A DNA stretch of 64,000 bases from Vibrio marisflavi CECT 7928 (GCF_921294215.1 NZ_CAKLDM010000001.1:1443243-1507242), one strand, 5' to 3'. Counted from the stretch's first letter, positions 8,056 through 17,278 are shown. Notes: a model not told the origin generated them from the sequence alone. Numbers and translations are program-made.

Positions 8056-8490
8056 ATGAACAACATTCTTTCATTGGTGATAGGTATTGTTTTTGGCGCT
8101 GGGCTCATCGTCTCTCAAATGGTCAACCCACAGAAGGTATTAAATTTCTTAGATGTATTTGGAACTTGGGATGCGAGCTTAATCTTAGTAATGCTAGGGG
8201 CTATTGCTGTCTACGCTGCTGGCTATTTCTTTTGGTTACCAAAAACCAATAGGCCAATACTTGCAGAAAAATTTGATTTGCCAACGAAGAAAGCCATAGA
8301 TTCCCGACTTATATTGGGAGCCATTTTATTTGGTATTGGCTGGGGAGTAGCAGGTATTTGCCCCGGACCTGCTATTGCAAATATTACATCTGGTAACATA
8401 AAGATATTGGCGTTTCTTGCTATGATGCTCATTGGAATGAAGGCGGCTAAGTTACTAGAAAGACGAAAAATTGAGCGATATTCCAAATAA
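8056..8490 (+). CDS. YeeE/YedE-family sulfur transport protein, second half
   Basis: A 144-aa inner-membrane partner of the preceding protein. 'SLVIGIVFGAGLIVSQMVNP' forms the first membrane segment, and 'GIGWGVAGICPGPAI' carries the conserved cysteine. The ATG at 8056 is chosen; the open frame extends upstream into the previous gene but that part is overlap. The spacing of 5 bases implies one operon. Confidence 0.85.
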   Translation: MNNILSLVIGIVFGAGLIVSQMVNPQKVLNFLDVFGTWDASLILVMLGAIAVYAAGYFFWLPKTNRPILAEKFDLPTKKAIDSRLILGAILFGIGWGVAGICPGPAIANITSGNIKILAFLAMMLIGMKAAKLLERRKIERYSK

Positions 8491-8636
8491 AACAATTCAT
8501 CACAGTAAGTGTTAAAACTTTGTCATTAAAACTTAAGAAACTTGTGTCACATTGCTAACTGTGTTAAAAAAATTTCGTCAGGTTGGCTGACAGCTATAGA
8601 AAAACACTTCAAACAATCCGAAAAGGAGATAAAGTG

Positions 8637-8810
8637 ATGGAACTATACTGCCCGAATTGCAAAACTGAACTTATAGAAAGAAGCAAAAATTACATCTGCC
8701 CTAGGCATCAAATTGGCGAATGCACCTATGAACCATGCCATCTGGATGAGGGTCACCAAAGCAAGCACTACAAGTCCAAAAAAGTGGAACTTGAAACAGT
8801 AGCAGCTTAA
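8637..8810 (+). CDS. Small cysteine/histidine-rich protein, probable zinc ribbon
   Basis: A 57-aa protein with 'CPNC' at residues 5-8 and further Cys/His pairs ('ICPRH', 'CTYEPCH'), enough ligands for one or two zinc ions. The ATG at 8637 is chosen because AAGGAG lies nine bases upstream; GTG at 8634 is possible. A strong terminator follows. Function unknown. Confidence 0.65.
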   Translation: MELYCPNCKTELIERSKNYICPRHQIGECTYEPCHLDEGHQSKHYKSKKVELETVAA

Positions 8811-8825
8811 CGCTTCTCAGTTAGC

Positions 8826-8863
8826 AAAAAAAGCTCGAGTTTTTGTAAAACTCGAGCTTTTTT
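8826..8863. terminator. Bidirectional intrinsic terminator
   Basis: A 17-bp stem (core AGCTCGAGTTTT / AAAACTCGAGCT) with a 3-base loop, and T-runs on both strands. It serves the small zinc-ribbon gene on the plus strand and the convergent ctlX gene on the minus strand. Confidence 0.85.
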
Positions 8864-8880
8864 GTCATTTGTCCGATTGA

Positions 8881-9849
8881 TTATTTCTTTGGCAAGAATA
8901 CTTCACCAAGCATACACCTCACGCTGCCACCACCAATTTGCTCTATCGTTGAAACGTCGAATGGAAGCAGTTTTCCGTGACTTGATAATTGGTTGATTTG
9001 AGCAGGAGTAAAGGCATCGTACGCCGATTTAGACATAGCAATCACCTTTTGCCCAGATGCTGTTTCTAACTGGAGTAAGTTTCCGCAGAAGTGATTCATC
9101 TGATCGACGGAAATAGAAATGATCTGTTTGTCTTTGGATAGCGACTTAAGAACAAATCTTCTCTCTTCTTCAACAATCACTTCATCGCATATCACACAAA
9201 AACTCTCACCTACTGCCATCATTACGTTAGTGTGATAGATAGGAGAATTGCTTCCAGGCAAGGCCGTCGAGAATGAGACAACGCGATCATAACCCACGCG
9301 CTGTGCATAGTTGTTTAAGACTTGCTTATTACACCTTTGCGAAAGCGCCGCGTAAATAGTGTGGTTGAGGTGATCAAATACCATCACTCCTGTGCTTTCC
9401 AAATAGGTATGATTTTCGACTAGATGTTCCAAAGAAACTTGCTTATTGACCGCTCTGCCAGACTCTTGTAGCTGTTTAATTAAGGCTTCCGGTCTGACTT
9501 CACATTGACGATTGCGACACGCCATTGGAAACGTATATAAAGAACCATCGGGTGTCGTACTAAACCAGTTGTTTGGGAAAACAGCATCAGGCGTTTCTGT
9601 GCCTGACAAAGGATAGTCGAACTCAACAACTTGTACACCTTCTGATCGTAAACGCTCAACCATAGCATCGAACTCAGACATCGCTTGTTTTGTTACTTGA
9701 TCATTAGTCAGGTCCAATTGATGCTGGAATTCATTGTCACCCGCAGTTTCAGCGTTAAATTTAAATTCTTTTGGTGGCACCATAACGACGCAGTTAGCGT
9801 TTTGGACGCTCGACGTACGGTGATGTGAGATCTTTGAATCTTTGAGCAT
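8881..9849 (-). CDS. ctlX: Citrulline hydrolase CtlX-like, amidinotransferase superfamily
   Basis: A 322-aa member of the guanidino-group-modifying superfamily. Visible motifs are 'NAETAGDNEFQ', 'FPNNWFSTTPDG' (substrate-binding Asn/Asp region), 'YHTNVMMAVG' (catalytic His) and 'GGGSVRCMLGEVFLP' (catalytic Cys near the C-terminus). The pattern fits CtlX, which hydrolyses citrulline, rather than arginine deiminase. ATG at 9849 matches the family's N-terminus; another in-frame ATG is at 9873, and neither has a strong ribosome site. A proline catabolic cluster lies 8 kb away but is not linked. Confidence 0.8.
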   Translation of the reverse strand: MLKDSKISHHRTSSVQNANCVVMVPPKEFKFNAETAGDNEFQHQLDLTNDQVTKQAMSEFDAMVERLRSEGVQVVEFDYPLSGTETPDAVFPNNWFSTTPDGSLYTFPMACRNRQCEVRPEALIKQLQESGRAVNKQVSLEHLVENHTYLESTGVMVFDHLNHTIYAALSQRCNKQVLNNYAQRVGYDRVVSFSTALPGSNSPIYHTNVMMAVGESFCVICDEVIVEEERRFVLKSLSKDKQIISISVDQMNHFCGNLLQLETASGQKVIAMSKSAYDAFTPAQINQLSSHGKLLPFDVSTIEQIGGGSVRCMLGEVFLPKK

Positions 9850-10134
9850 GACGACAACTCGCTTGTAAAACATAGAGGTTGATTGTAAATATATTGTTAA
9901 CGCATTTCTTACTGAATTTGTACGAGAGAAGTAACAGAAATATATTTTATTACTGAAAAATCCAACATTAACCAAAAAAATCACTGCACGTTATATAAAG
10001 GGGAACAAAAAACGCTTTCAATAGATATTGCTGATAAATCCAGCAGTGACATAAAGCAACATTTGGGTATACCATACATACCTGTTACTTTTCACTGACT
10101 CTTATTCTCTCCAAGTACATAATTTAGGATTCTT

Positions 10135-11988
10135 ATGTTCAAGAAGTTTGAAGGTTTTACGAAACCTTTCCCTGAAGAAGAGCCCGCGCAACCACCCAAA
10201 GGGGTGTTTGCGTTTTGCCGCTATTACACAAGAGGCTTCGAGCTTCCTCTCATCATCATGTCTATCATGTCGACAATTGTTGCTATCGTCGAAGTATCGC
10301 TGTTTGGCGCGATGGGTAAACTGGTGGATTGGCTATCAAAAAGTAATCCAGAAACCTTTTTCCATGACAATAGCGGCATGTTGATCGGATACAGCATTTT
10401 GCTACTTGTCGTGATGCCGATACTCGTTGTTGGTTATTCACTCCTTATCCATCAGACATTGCTTGGCAACTATCCAATGTCGATCCGTTGGCTGGCTCAT
10501 CGATATTTGTTAAAGCAAAGCGTTAATTTCTATTCAAACGACTTTGCCGGGCGAGTAGCAACCAAAGTCATGCAGACTTCGTTAGCCGTACGCGAAACCG
10601 TGATGAAAACAATGGACGTATTTGTCTATGTGTCTGTCTACTTCACCTCGATCGTTGTTTTGCTCGCACAAGCAGACTGGCGGTTAATGATTCCGATGCT
10701 CGTTTGGTTGTGTTGCTATGTGGGCATACAGATTTACTTTGTACCTAAACTCAAACGTGTAGCCTCTGATCAAGCTGATGCTCGCTCAACGATGACAGGG
10801 CGCATCGTTGACAGCTACACCAATATAACGACCGTAAAACTGTTTTCTCATAGCAAACGAGAAACTGCATATGCTGAAAAAGGAATGAAAGGGTTCTTAG
10901 GTACGGTATATCGTCAAATGCGCTTAGTAACGGGCTTTGACGTTGCAGTGGAGATCACCAACTACTTTTTAGTTTTCTCCATAGCGGCTCTGTCTATCTA
11001 TTTATGGGCAAGCAGTGCCATTTCCATAGGTGCGATTGCAATTGCCATTAGCTTGGCTCTGCGTATTAATGGTATGTCGATGTGGATCATGTGGGAAGTC
11101 AGTGCCTTATTCGAAAACATGGGCACCGTTGTTGATGGTATGAAAACGCTATCTAAACCAATTGATATCGAAGACAAACCCAATGCCAAACCACTACAAG
11201 TGTCAAAAGGTGGAATCAACTTTGATAACGTAAGTTTTCACTATGGTGAAAATAAAGGTGTCATTAGCCACCTCAACCTCAATATTAAACCAGGGGAAAA
11301 AGTTGGCTTGGTCGGAAGATCAGGCGCGGGTAAGTCAACGCTGGTGAATTTGTTGCTTAGGTTTCACGACGTGGAAGGTGGAGAAATACGGATCGATGAT
11401 CAAGTAATATCGGACGTAACTCAAGACTCGCTTCGCAGCAAAATTGGTATGGTAACCCAAGATACTTCACTACTGCATCGCTCTATTCGCGACAATATCC
11501 TTTATGGCAACCCTGACGCAACAGAGCAAGATTTGATTAACGCCACCAAGCAAGCCCATGCTCACGAGTTTATTGAATCGCTCACCGACCCATTTGGCAA
11601 TATTGGCTATGACGCTCAAGTCGGAGAGCGCGGTGTGAAATTATCTGGTGGGCAACGCCAGCGTATCGCTATATCTCGCGTTCTTCTCAAAGATGCACCT
11701 TTACTGGTACTCGATGAAGCAACTTCCGCATTGGATTCCGAAGTTGAAGCTGCTATCCAAGAAAGCTTGAATGAGCTTATGCAAGGAAAAACCGTTATTG
11801 CAATTGCACACCGCTTATCCACCATTGCTGCAATGGACAGGTTAATCGTGTTAGACAAAGGGCAGATTGTCGAGCAAGGCACTCACCGTGAACTGGTTGA
11901 GAACAACGGTATTTACGCTCAATTGTGGACTCATCAAACTGGTGGGTTTATTGCGGAGGACGTTAACGACGTTGCCGTAAACGAGTGA
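10135..11988 (+). CDS. ABC exporter, fused permease and ATPase
   Basis: A 617-aa half-transporter. Six membrane segments span residues 35-320, followed by the ATPase with Walker A 'GRSGAGKST' (near 398), signature 'LSGGQRQR' (near 506), Walker B 'LLVLDEATSALD' and switch His in 'IAHRLS'. It would act as a homodimer in the inner membrane. Similar Vibrio proteins are annotated only as lipid or multidrug exporters; the substrate is unknown. ATG follows AGGATTCTT. Confidence 0.88.
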   Translation: MFKKFEGFTKPFPEEEPAQPPKGVFAFCRYYTRGFELPLIIMSIMSTIVAIVEVSLFGAMGKLVDWLSKSNPETFFHDNSGMLIGYSILLLVVMPILVVGYSLLIHQTLLGNYPMSIRWLAHRYLLKQSVNFYSNDFAGRVATKVMQTSLAVRETVMKTMDVFVYVSVYFTSIVVLLAQADWRLMIPMLVWLCCYVGIQIYFVPKLKRVASDQADARSTMTGRIVDSYTNITTVKLFSHSKRETAYAEKGMKGFLGTVYRQMRLVTGFDVAVEITNYFLVFSIAALSIYLWASSAISIGAIAIAISLALRINGMSMWIMWEVSALFENMGTVVDGMKTLSKPIDIEDKPNAKPLQVSKGGINFDNVSFHYGENKGVISHLNLNIKPGEKVGLVGRSGAGKSTLVNLLLRFHDVEGGEIRIDDQVISDVTQDSLRSKIGMVTQDTSLLHRSIRDNILYGNPDATEQDLINATKQAHAHEFIESLTDPFGNIGYDAQVGERGVKLSGGQRQRIAISRVLLKDAPLLVLDEATSALDSEVEAAIQESLNELMQGKTVIAIAHRLSTIAAMDRLIVLDKGQIVEQGTHRELVENNGIYAQLWTHQTGGFIAEDVNDVAVNE

Positions 11989-11995
11989 CAATAAA

Positions 11996-12041
11996 ATACC
12001 AGCAATGATTAGCGGCCGAAGTAGCCAATCATTGCTGGTAT
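11996..12041. terminator. Inverted repeat between convergent genes
   Basis: A 15-bp perfect stem (ATACCAGCAATGATT / AATCATTGCTGGTAT) with a 16-base loop that itself can pair GGC with GCC. It lies just after the ABC exporter stop. T-runs are weak, so termination strength is uncertain. Confidence 0.6.
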
Positions 12042-12083
12042 ATCTAATTATTTTATGTAGTTAAAGCCATGCTATTCCTTTTA

Positions 12084-12313
12084 CTATATTCCAACCTCTA
12101 CTGTTTTTTCCTCTCTTCGTTTGGTCTGATTGATTGCGACCGCAAACAATATCAGAACCAAAGCAACCCAAGTGTTCGCTCCAACATCTTCGCGAGTAAA
12201 CGCCAGACCAATAAGCACACCAAACGTAGGAACTAAATAGTTAGTCAGCGAGGCAAACAGTGGCCCAGAAGTGTGTATAAGCATCATATACAGTAAGTAA
12301 ACGACCCCTGCGC
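12084..12313 (-). pseudogene. 3' part of an EamA/DMT transporter gene cut by an IS
   Basis: This segment encodes the last membrane helices of a drug/metabolite transporter ('CAGVVYLLYMML', 'VPTFGVLIGLAF', 'WVALVLILFAVAIN'). Joining it to 13689-14352, with one copy of the 9-bp target duplication removed, restores an unbroken 894-base frame of 297 aa, the normal family length. The insertion therefore disrupted an otherwise intact gene, probably recently. Confidence 0.9.
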
Positions 12314-12322
12314 ACATCACTC
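12314..12322. repeat. Target-site duplication, left of IS copy 1
   Basis: ACATCACTC, repeated exactly at 13689-13697 on the other side of the element. Confidence 0.92.
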
Positions 12323-13688
12323 GAGCTATTGTCAAATGTGGTGTATGGAGATCATGCAGTAGCCTGTTGATGAGTCTCCATTTCTTTCACCCCATCGATG
12401 AAGCGAACATCTTTCACAACATCAGCCAGGAGTTTAAAACCTCGTAGACGACGCCACTTCGTCTCTGCACTGCGCATTAACTTGTAAGCCATCATCAACG
12501 TAGTCTTTCTGTTTCCACAGTTCTTCGTCTTGTTCGTGCGCAAGCGTACTGTGGCGAACATTGATTCTATCGGGTTCGTCGTCCTGATATGAACCCAGTG
12601 CTCTGCTGGGTAATCGTAGAACGCTAACATTTCAGCTTTGTCTTTCACCAAGCAGTCCGTTGCTTTTGGGTACTTGGCTTCGAAGCGCTTCTGGAAGGTT
12701 GAGAAGGCATGATAAGCCTCATTCCTGGTCTCTGCCATCCAGATATCTTGCAGTGCTTCCTTCATCCTAGGCTGAACACTTTTGGGCACCTTGTTAAGCA
12801 CATTCGCTGTCTTATGTACCCAGCAACGCTGCTGACCCGTTTGAGGCCAGCACTTAGCAACCGCTTTCCAGAAACCAAGTGCGCCATCTCCGATGGCTAG
12901 CTTTGGTGCTAACTGTAATCCCTGTGCTCGTAACTGCTCAATGAGTTCCGTCCAACTTGCTTCTGACTCTCGATGACCATCCAGAACGCCAAGGACTTCT
13001 TTGCGCCCAGTGTCATCGACGCCAATAATGACGAGCAAACAGAGCTTGTCGTCCATTCTGACGTGACAGTAAATACCGTCAGCCCAGACGTAGACATAGC
13101 GACGCTTACCGAGGTCTCGTTTGCGCCACTGCTCGTATTCTTCATGCCATTGCTCCTTGAGGCGACAGATACTGTTGGCTGAGAGTCCTTTTGCATCCTT
13201 ACCGAGCAGCGACTCAAGAGCGGGTAGCATATCGCCCGTCGATATCCCCTTGAGATAGAGCAGTGGGAGCAGTGTTGCTATGTTTTTAGTTCGCTTGAGA
13301 TACGGTGGTATCAAGCTGCTATTAAATTTAACACCATTCCCTGAGCGATCTCGTACCTTAGGAATTTGCACTTCCACATCGCCGACACCTGTTTGTAAGG
13401 TTCTCTCAGGTAAGAAACCATTGCGAACTATGGCTTGTTTGCCGTCAACCATCGTATTCTGATATTGAGTAAGCAGCTGCTGAAGCTCCGCTTCAACAGC
13501 TTGTGAAATTAAGTCTCTTGCACCTTGGCGTATCAATTCAGTGAGCGGGTCTTGTGGTGTATTCAGTGAAACAACAGTATTATCAGTCATGCGGTGTACC
13601 TTTCTGTTAATCGTTCTGGTGAGAACTACATCAACAGATTACACCGCAACTTCTTTTCTCTTCCATACACCAGAAACCAGCATAGCTC
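12323..13688 (-). mobile_element. IS256-family insertion sequence, copy 1 (1366 bp)
   Basis: The ends are imperfect inverted repeats of about 26 bp: both start GAGCTAT and share TGGTGTATGGA further in. A 9-bp direct duplication (ACATCACTC) flanks the element. It holds one transposase gene and no passenger. An apparently identical copy lies at 36066-37431: same length, same transposase, and translations in other frames are also identical. Confidence 0.95.
12352..13590 (-). CDS. IS256-family (mutator-type) transposase
   Basis: A 412-aa transposase. The DDE catalytic residues are visible: Asp in 'WADGIYCHV', Asp in 'LAIGDGALGFWKA' and Glu in 'TTNPIESMFATVRLRT', with the family's 'QRCWVHK' between. 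It is full length and looks functional. The start ATG lies 98 bases inside the right end of the element. Confidence 0.95.
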   Translation of the reverse strand: MTDNTVVSLNTPQDPLTELIRQGARDLISQAVEAELQQLLTQYQNTMVDGKQAIVRNGFLPERTLQTGVGDVEVQIPKVRDRSGNGVKFNSSLIPPYLKRTKNIATLLPLLYLKGISTGDMLPALESLLGKDAKGLSANSICRLKEQWHEEYEQWRKRDLGKRRYVYVWADGIYCHVRMDDKLCLLVIIGVDDTGRKEVLGVLDGHRESEASWTELIEQLRAQGLQLAPKLAIGDGALGFWKAVAKCWPQTGQQRCWVHKTANVLNKVPKSVQPRMKEALQDIWMAETRNEAYHAFSTFQKRFEAKYPKATDCLVKDKAEMLAFYDYPAEHWVHIRTTNPIESMFATVRLRTNKTKNCGNRKTTLMMAYKLMRSAETKWRRLRGFKLLADVVKDVRFIDGVKEMETHQQATA

Positions 13689-14352
13689 ACATCACTCCAA
13701 GATACAGAATAGACAACGCTGACGAAGCGGTTATCGTTGTTGGCAGTGGTTCTTTAAATATCAAGCAAATCACAAGCAACTGAATACTTGCAGCTGCAAG
13801 AATGTTTCGCGCAACAATGAGTGGGTGCTCTTTATCGAGATTTGAGAGTAGCAACAATGCAGCGGCAAACGATGAAGACGCACCAAGTATCGACAATGCT
13901 CCAGTGAAGTTAGAGATTCCGCCACTACTTTTAATCTGCGGCAGAAATAGAACCACTAGCCCTACAAACCCAACCAAGATACTTGAGACATTCTGCATTG
14001 TAATTCGAGATTTATTGCCAATTAATGGCATCAGCAAAATAACAAAAAAAGGAATTGTGCCCATCAGAACAGACGTTTCAGAAGTGGACACAAATTGTTG
14101 GCCCCAAGGAACAAGCGTAAAAGGCACCGCTGCCTCTAGCAGCCCTATCAACATGTATAATCTCAACGGATATTGAGCCTTAGATTGAATATTGAGCAGC
14201 CTGCACAATAAGTACAATGTTATAAACCCAGCTATAGCTCTTCCGACACCAACTAATGGAGGAACAAATGAGGCCAGTGCTGCTTGCTGAAAAATAAACT
14301 GAGATCCCCAAATTAAACCAACCAAAAGCAGCATTACGTACTTACGTGCCAT
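13689..14352 (-). pseudogene. 5' part of the EamA/DMT transporter gene cut by an IS
   Basis: This part encodes residues 1-221 of a ten-helix inner-membrane transporter of the EamA family: 'LLLVGLIWGSQFIFQQAAL', 'LVPWGQQFVSTSETSVLMGTIPF'. Translation from the ATG at 14352 ends at a TGA just inside the IS, so the last two or three helices are lost. The intact gene would have run 14352 to 12084. Family members export amino acids or other metabolites; the substrate is unknown. Positions 13689-13697 are the right-hand target duplication. Confidence 0.92.
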
Positions 14353-14395
14353 TTAATTTTTCCTTAACTAACGTGATGTTTCATTTTTAATAAAA

Positions 14396-14430
14396 CAGTG
14401 CCCCGTTAAGCATACGTAAATGGGGCACTG
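14396..14430 (-). terminator. Terminator after the SoxR-box glyoxalase gene
   Basis: A 9-bp GC-rich stem (CAGTGCCCC / GGGGCACTG) with a 17-base loop, followed on the minus strand by TTTTATTAAAAA. Confidence 0.75.
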
Positions 14431-14475
14431 CTTATTTCTATTCGTGTATATATTTATCGACTATATTTCATTTGA

Positions 14476-14895
14476 TTAGCTCGATAGATTACGTAGCTTA
14501 GGATCATCGCTAAGGTACTCAACAAACTCCACTTCAAATCCAGCAGGGTCAAAAAAGTAGACATTTTTCCGGTAAGGCTCTTTTGCTCCGGGTTTAGCAA
14601 TTGAAAAGCCAGCTTGCTCTAGTCTTTCTATTACGGCATCTACATTGTTGGTTACATAAGCGAAATGAGCCAAGCCGACTTGATGACCTGCAAGATCTCG
14701 GTTTTCACCCTCGCCATGATCGCTGAGCGCAATATACTGGTATTCGTCACCAAAATGTAGCCAATTTCTAGGCTTTCCTGACCACTCTCCCTGCCCTTCA
14801 TCTCGCACATGCCAATGAGGAAAAGCGGCTTGATAAAATTTCAACATTTCTGGGATATCTTTCACAACTAAATTTACATGCTCAAGCTGAATCAT
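14476..14895 (-). CDS. VOC/glyoxalase-fold protein under a SoxR box
   Basis: A 139-aa vicinal-oxygen-chelate protein: 'IQLEHVNLVVKDIPEMLKFYQAAFP' at the start, 'QVGLAHFAYVTNNVDAVIERL' in the middle and 'VYFFDPAGFEVEFVEYL' near the end, giving His and Glu metal ligands. Family members include glyoxalases, dioxygenases and drug-binding resistance proteins. ATG follows AAGGAGAACGTT. Divergent from soxR; a perfect SoxR palindrome lies in its promoter, so redox-cycling compounds should induce it. Substrate unknown. Confidence 0.87.
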   Translation of the reverse strand: MIQLEHVNLVVKDIPEMLKFYQAAFPHWHVRDEGQGEWSGKPRNWLHFGDEYQYIALSDHGEGENRDLAGHQVGLAHFAYVTNNVDAVIERLEQAGFSIAKPGAKEPYRKNVYFFDPAGFEVEFVEYLSDDPKLRNLSS

Positions 14896-14941
14896 AACGT
14901 TCTCCTTAGTGATATCTCGTAACCAACATTGACTATGCTAA

Positions 14942-14963
14942 TACCTCAACTTAAGTTGAGGTA
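14942..14963. promoter_or_regulatory. SoxR operator between the VOC gene and soxR
   Basis: A 22-bp perfect palindrome with core CCTCAACTTAAGTTGAGG (14944-14961), nearly the E. coli soxS operator. For the minus-strand gene it lies between TTTACC (-35) and TAGCAT (-10) spaced by 19 bases, the overlong spacer that activated SoxR corrects. Confidence 0.9.
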
Positions 14964-15009
14964 AAGAGGTTTTTTCAATAAAATTAAAAAAGTTTTTAGG
15001 AGAAGCATT

Positions 15010-15453
15010 GTGAAGAATGAAATTGCATGGACAGTTGGTGAAGTCGCAAAGCGCTGCGGAATTAAGGTAAGCACTTTGCACTTTTATGAAAAGAAGGGGT
15101 TAATCCACAGCACCCGAAACGCTGGTAATCAAAGGCGCTATCACAAAGAGGTACTCCGGCGAGTATCCGTCATCAAAGCTGCGCAAAAGATGGGAATAAC
15201 GTTAGAGGAAATCAAGCAAGCCTTTGCTTCACTCCCCGATAACCGCACGCCTTCAGCGGAAGATTGGGAAGCACTCGCCACACAGTGGCGGCAGGACCTA
15301 GACCAACGTATAGCCTATATGGAACGCCTGAGAGATCGCCTCACTGGCTGCATAGGCTGCGGCTGTCTATCAATGAAAAGCTGTCCTATGTACAACGAAG
15401 ACGATCAATTGGCAAATGAAGGGCCGGGACCAGTGTTGTTAGAAAGAAACTAA
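15010..15453 (+). CDS. soxR: Redox-sensing transcriptional activator SoxR
   Basis: A 147-aa MerR-family protein. N-terminal helix-turn-helix 'WTVGEVAKRCGIKVSTLHFYEKKGL', a dimer helix, then the 2Fe-2S motif 'CIGCGCLSMKSC' (near residues 114-125) that senses superoxide or redox-cycling drugs. GTG start at 15010 with AGGAG seven bases upstream. No soxS is present; the divergent VOC gene is the probable direct target, as is usual outside enterics. Confidence 0.95.
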   Translation: MKNEIAWTVGEVAKRCGIKVSTLHFYEKKGLIHSTRNAGNQRRYHKEVLRRVSVIKAAQKMGITLEEIKQAFASLPDNRTPSAEDWEALATQWRQDLDQRIAYMERLRDRLTGCIGCGCLSMKSCPMYNEDDQLANEGPGPVLLERN

Positions 15454-15562
15454 TGTACTTCATTTAGCCCAACAGCTGCATGACTCATTGCACTGCAACA
15501 ACCTTTAATTCTCCGTGAGAATTTCATAAAATCAGGCCACTTTAAACGAATTCTATACTGGT

Positions 15563-16270
15563 ATGAACAAGAGCTTTCTGACAAATTTCATCTCTTTGGC
15601 GCTGTTGGCAGCGGGTTATGTCACCCACAATCACATCCTGCTGTACGCAGGTTTATTCGCATTCTCTGGCGCTATTACCAATTGGTTAGCTATTCACATG
15701 CTTTTCGAGAAAGTGCCCGGCTTGTATGGTTCTGGGGTGATACCAGCGCGGTTTGAAGAGTTTAAGGCTGCAATAAAAGCGCTGATGATGGAACAGTTTT
15801 TCACCACAGAAAACATTGATCGCTTTTTAACAAATGAAATGGCTGGAGACAAAACCATCAATCTAGAGCCTATTCTAGAAAAAGTAGACTTTAACCCAGC
15901 GTTTGATTCGCTTGTCACTGTGATTGAAAACTCTCAGTTTGGCGGAATGCTCGCCATGTTTGGCGGTACAGAAGCATTACAGCCACTAAAGCAGCCTTTC
16001 GTCGAAAAAATGCAGGAATCTGTAATCGACATCAGCCAAAGCGACTCAGTTAAAGAAGCAATAAAGCAGCAGTTCGAAAGCCCTGCCATGATGGATGAAA
16101 TCACCACCAATATCGAGAATATCATCGATCAACGCCTGAACGAACTGACACCTAAAATGGTCAAAGAAATGGTGCAGAAAATGATCAAAAACCATCTTGG
16201 CTGGCTCGTTGTTTGGGGTGGCGTATTTGGCGGCTTAATTGGAATTGTTTCTGCGCTGATTACTGCTTAA
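15563..16270 (+). CDS. DUF445-family membrane protein
   Basis: A 235-aa protein with membrane segments at both ends: residues 5-40 ('FISLALLAAGYV', 'LFAFSGAITNWLAIHMLFEK') and 210-234 ('WLVVWGGVFGGLIGIVSALIT'). The central part is a helical soluble region. The 'ITNWLAIHMLFEKVPGLYGSGVIPARFEEFK' segment, here read in two pieces, is the DUF445 hallmark. Function unknown. Confidence 0.82.
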   Translation: MNKSFLTNFISLALLAAGYVTHNHILLYAGLFAFSGAITNWLAIHMLFEKVPGLYGSGVIPARFEEFKAAIKALMMEQFFTTENIDRFLTNEMAGDKTINLEPILEKVDFNPAFDSLVTVIENSQFGGMLAMFGGTEALQPLKQPFVEKMQESVIDISQSDSVKEAIKQQFESPAMMDEITTNIENIIDQRLNELTPKMVKEMVQKMIKNHLGWLVVWGGVFGGLIGIVSALITA

Positions 16271-16293
16271 TACAGCATCTAGCCTAAAGTGAA

Positions 16294-16322
16294 AAAGGAA
16301 AGCTTCAACTCAGCTTTCCTTT
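16294..16322. terminator. Terminator between DUF445 gene and Lrp-family gene
   Basis: An 11-bp stem (AAAGGAAAGCT / AGCTTTCCTTT) with a 7-base loop, T-rich on the plus side and A-rich on the other, so it can serve both convergent genes. Confidence 0.75.
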
Positions 16323-16328
16323 CTTTGT

Positions 16329-16805
16329 TTATAAATTTGTTAGCTGGTCTGGGTTTATGCCAAAGCTTTTCTTGTGTTCTTCAATCACAACTTCACTTCG
16401 AGTTTGAATGACTCCAGGCAAAGTGCCCAACTTGCTGGACATAAAAGTGCGATATGCTTTCATGTCCTTCACCCTGATTTTTATCATAGTGTCAAAGTCT
16501 CCAGACAAAGAATAGCATTCTTCGATTTCCGGCATTAAGTCGACTGCAGAAGCAAACTTTTCAAAAACTGAAAAACTCGATTGATCTAGTCGGATATGAA
16601 TAAACACTTGCACATCTAAACCAAGCTTTTCTGGGTCAAGCTCTGCATGATAGCCTTTAATAATGCCCTCCTTTTCGAGGCGTTTAACTCTATCAGCACA
16701 AGGTGAGTTGGTTAAATTAACTTGTTTTGCTAATTCAACAACGGATAAGCGCCCTTTTAATTGCAAGGCACGTAAAATTTCGCGATCGATTCTATCTAGC
16801 GCCAT
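16329..16805 (-). CDS. Lrp/AsnC-family regulator
   Basis: A 158-aa protein with an N-terminal helix-turn-helix ('LDRIDREILRALQLKGRLSVVELAKQV' region, residues 2-50) and a C-terminal RAM ligand domain ('VFIHIRL', 'ECYSLSGDFDTMIKIRVKDM'). Family members sense amino acids. It lies about 600 bases beyond the end of the put genes, so proline is a reasonable guess for the ligand, but the sequence alone does not prove it. Confidence 0.87.
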   Translation of the reverse strand: MALDRIDREILRALQLKGRLSVVELAKQVNLTNSPCADRVKRLEKEGIIKGYHAELDPEKLGLDVQVFIHIRLDQSSFSVFEKFASAVDLMPEIEECYSLSGDFDTMIKIRVKDMKAYRTFMSSKLGTLPGVIQTRSEVVIEEHKKSFGINPDQLTNL

Positions 16806-16903
16806 AATCTGAATAGTATTTGGTTATGTGACAGAAATAATAGCCAAAGGTTGGCTGCTGAATCAAATCAGGAGGAAGGAATTTAACAACCCATTAAACG
16901 TTG

Positions 16904-17131
16904 TTAAATGACTTTAGCACTTGAGAAATCCGCATCAGTTAACTCGGTACGGCTGTTACAAACTCGACAATAGCTCTGTTTTTCCATTTGAACATAATGC
17001 CCGCCCTGAAAAACAACAGACACTATGTTTTGTACTGTTTGCAAAACCGATCCATGTGCTGGCTGACTGCGCTTCATTACTACTTTTTGGGGCGTTTCCC
17101 GGCGACAGCAATGGCAGTAAGCTTTTGGCAT
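16904..17131 (-). CDS. Small zinc-ribbon-like protein
   Basis: A 75-aa protein with two cysteine knuckles, 'YCHCCRRET' near the start and 'YCRVCNSRTEL' near residue 54, typical of a treble-clef or ribbon zinc site. ATG at 17131 follows AGAGGAT. Function unknown. Confidence 0.65.
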   Translation of the reverse strand: MPKAYCHCCRRETPQKVVMKRSQPAHGSVLQTVQNIVSVVFQGGHYVQMEKQSYCRVCNSRTELTDADFSSAKVI

Positions 17132-17278
17132 TTTTTTTATCCTCTAAAAAAACGGGCGATTAACTGATACATAGCTCAATATGAGCAGAATGACACGTAT
17201 AGCTCAAACTCAAGCATTTTTTTGTGACACAATTCAAATTTTATACTAAATCGGCTCACAAAGAATACGGAGCGTATA

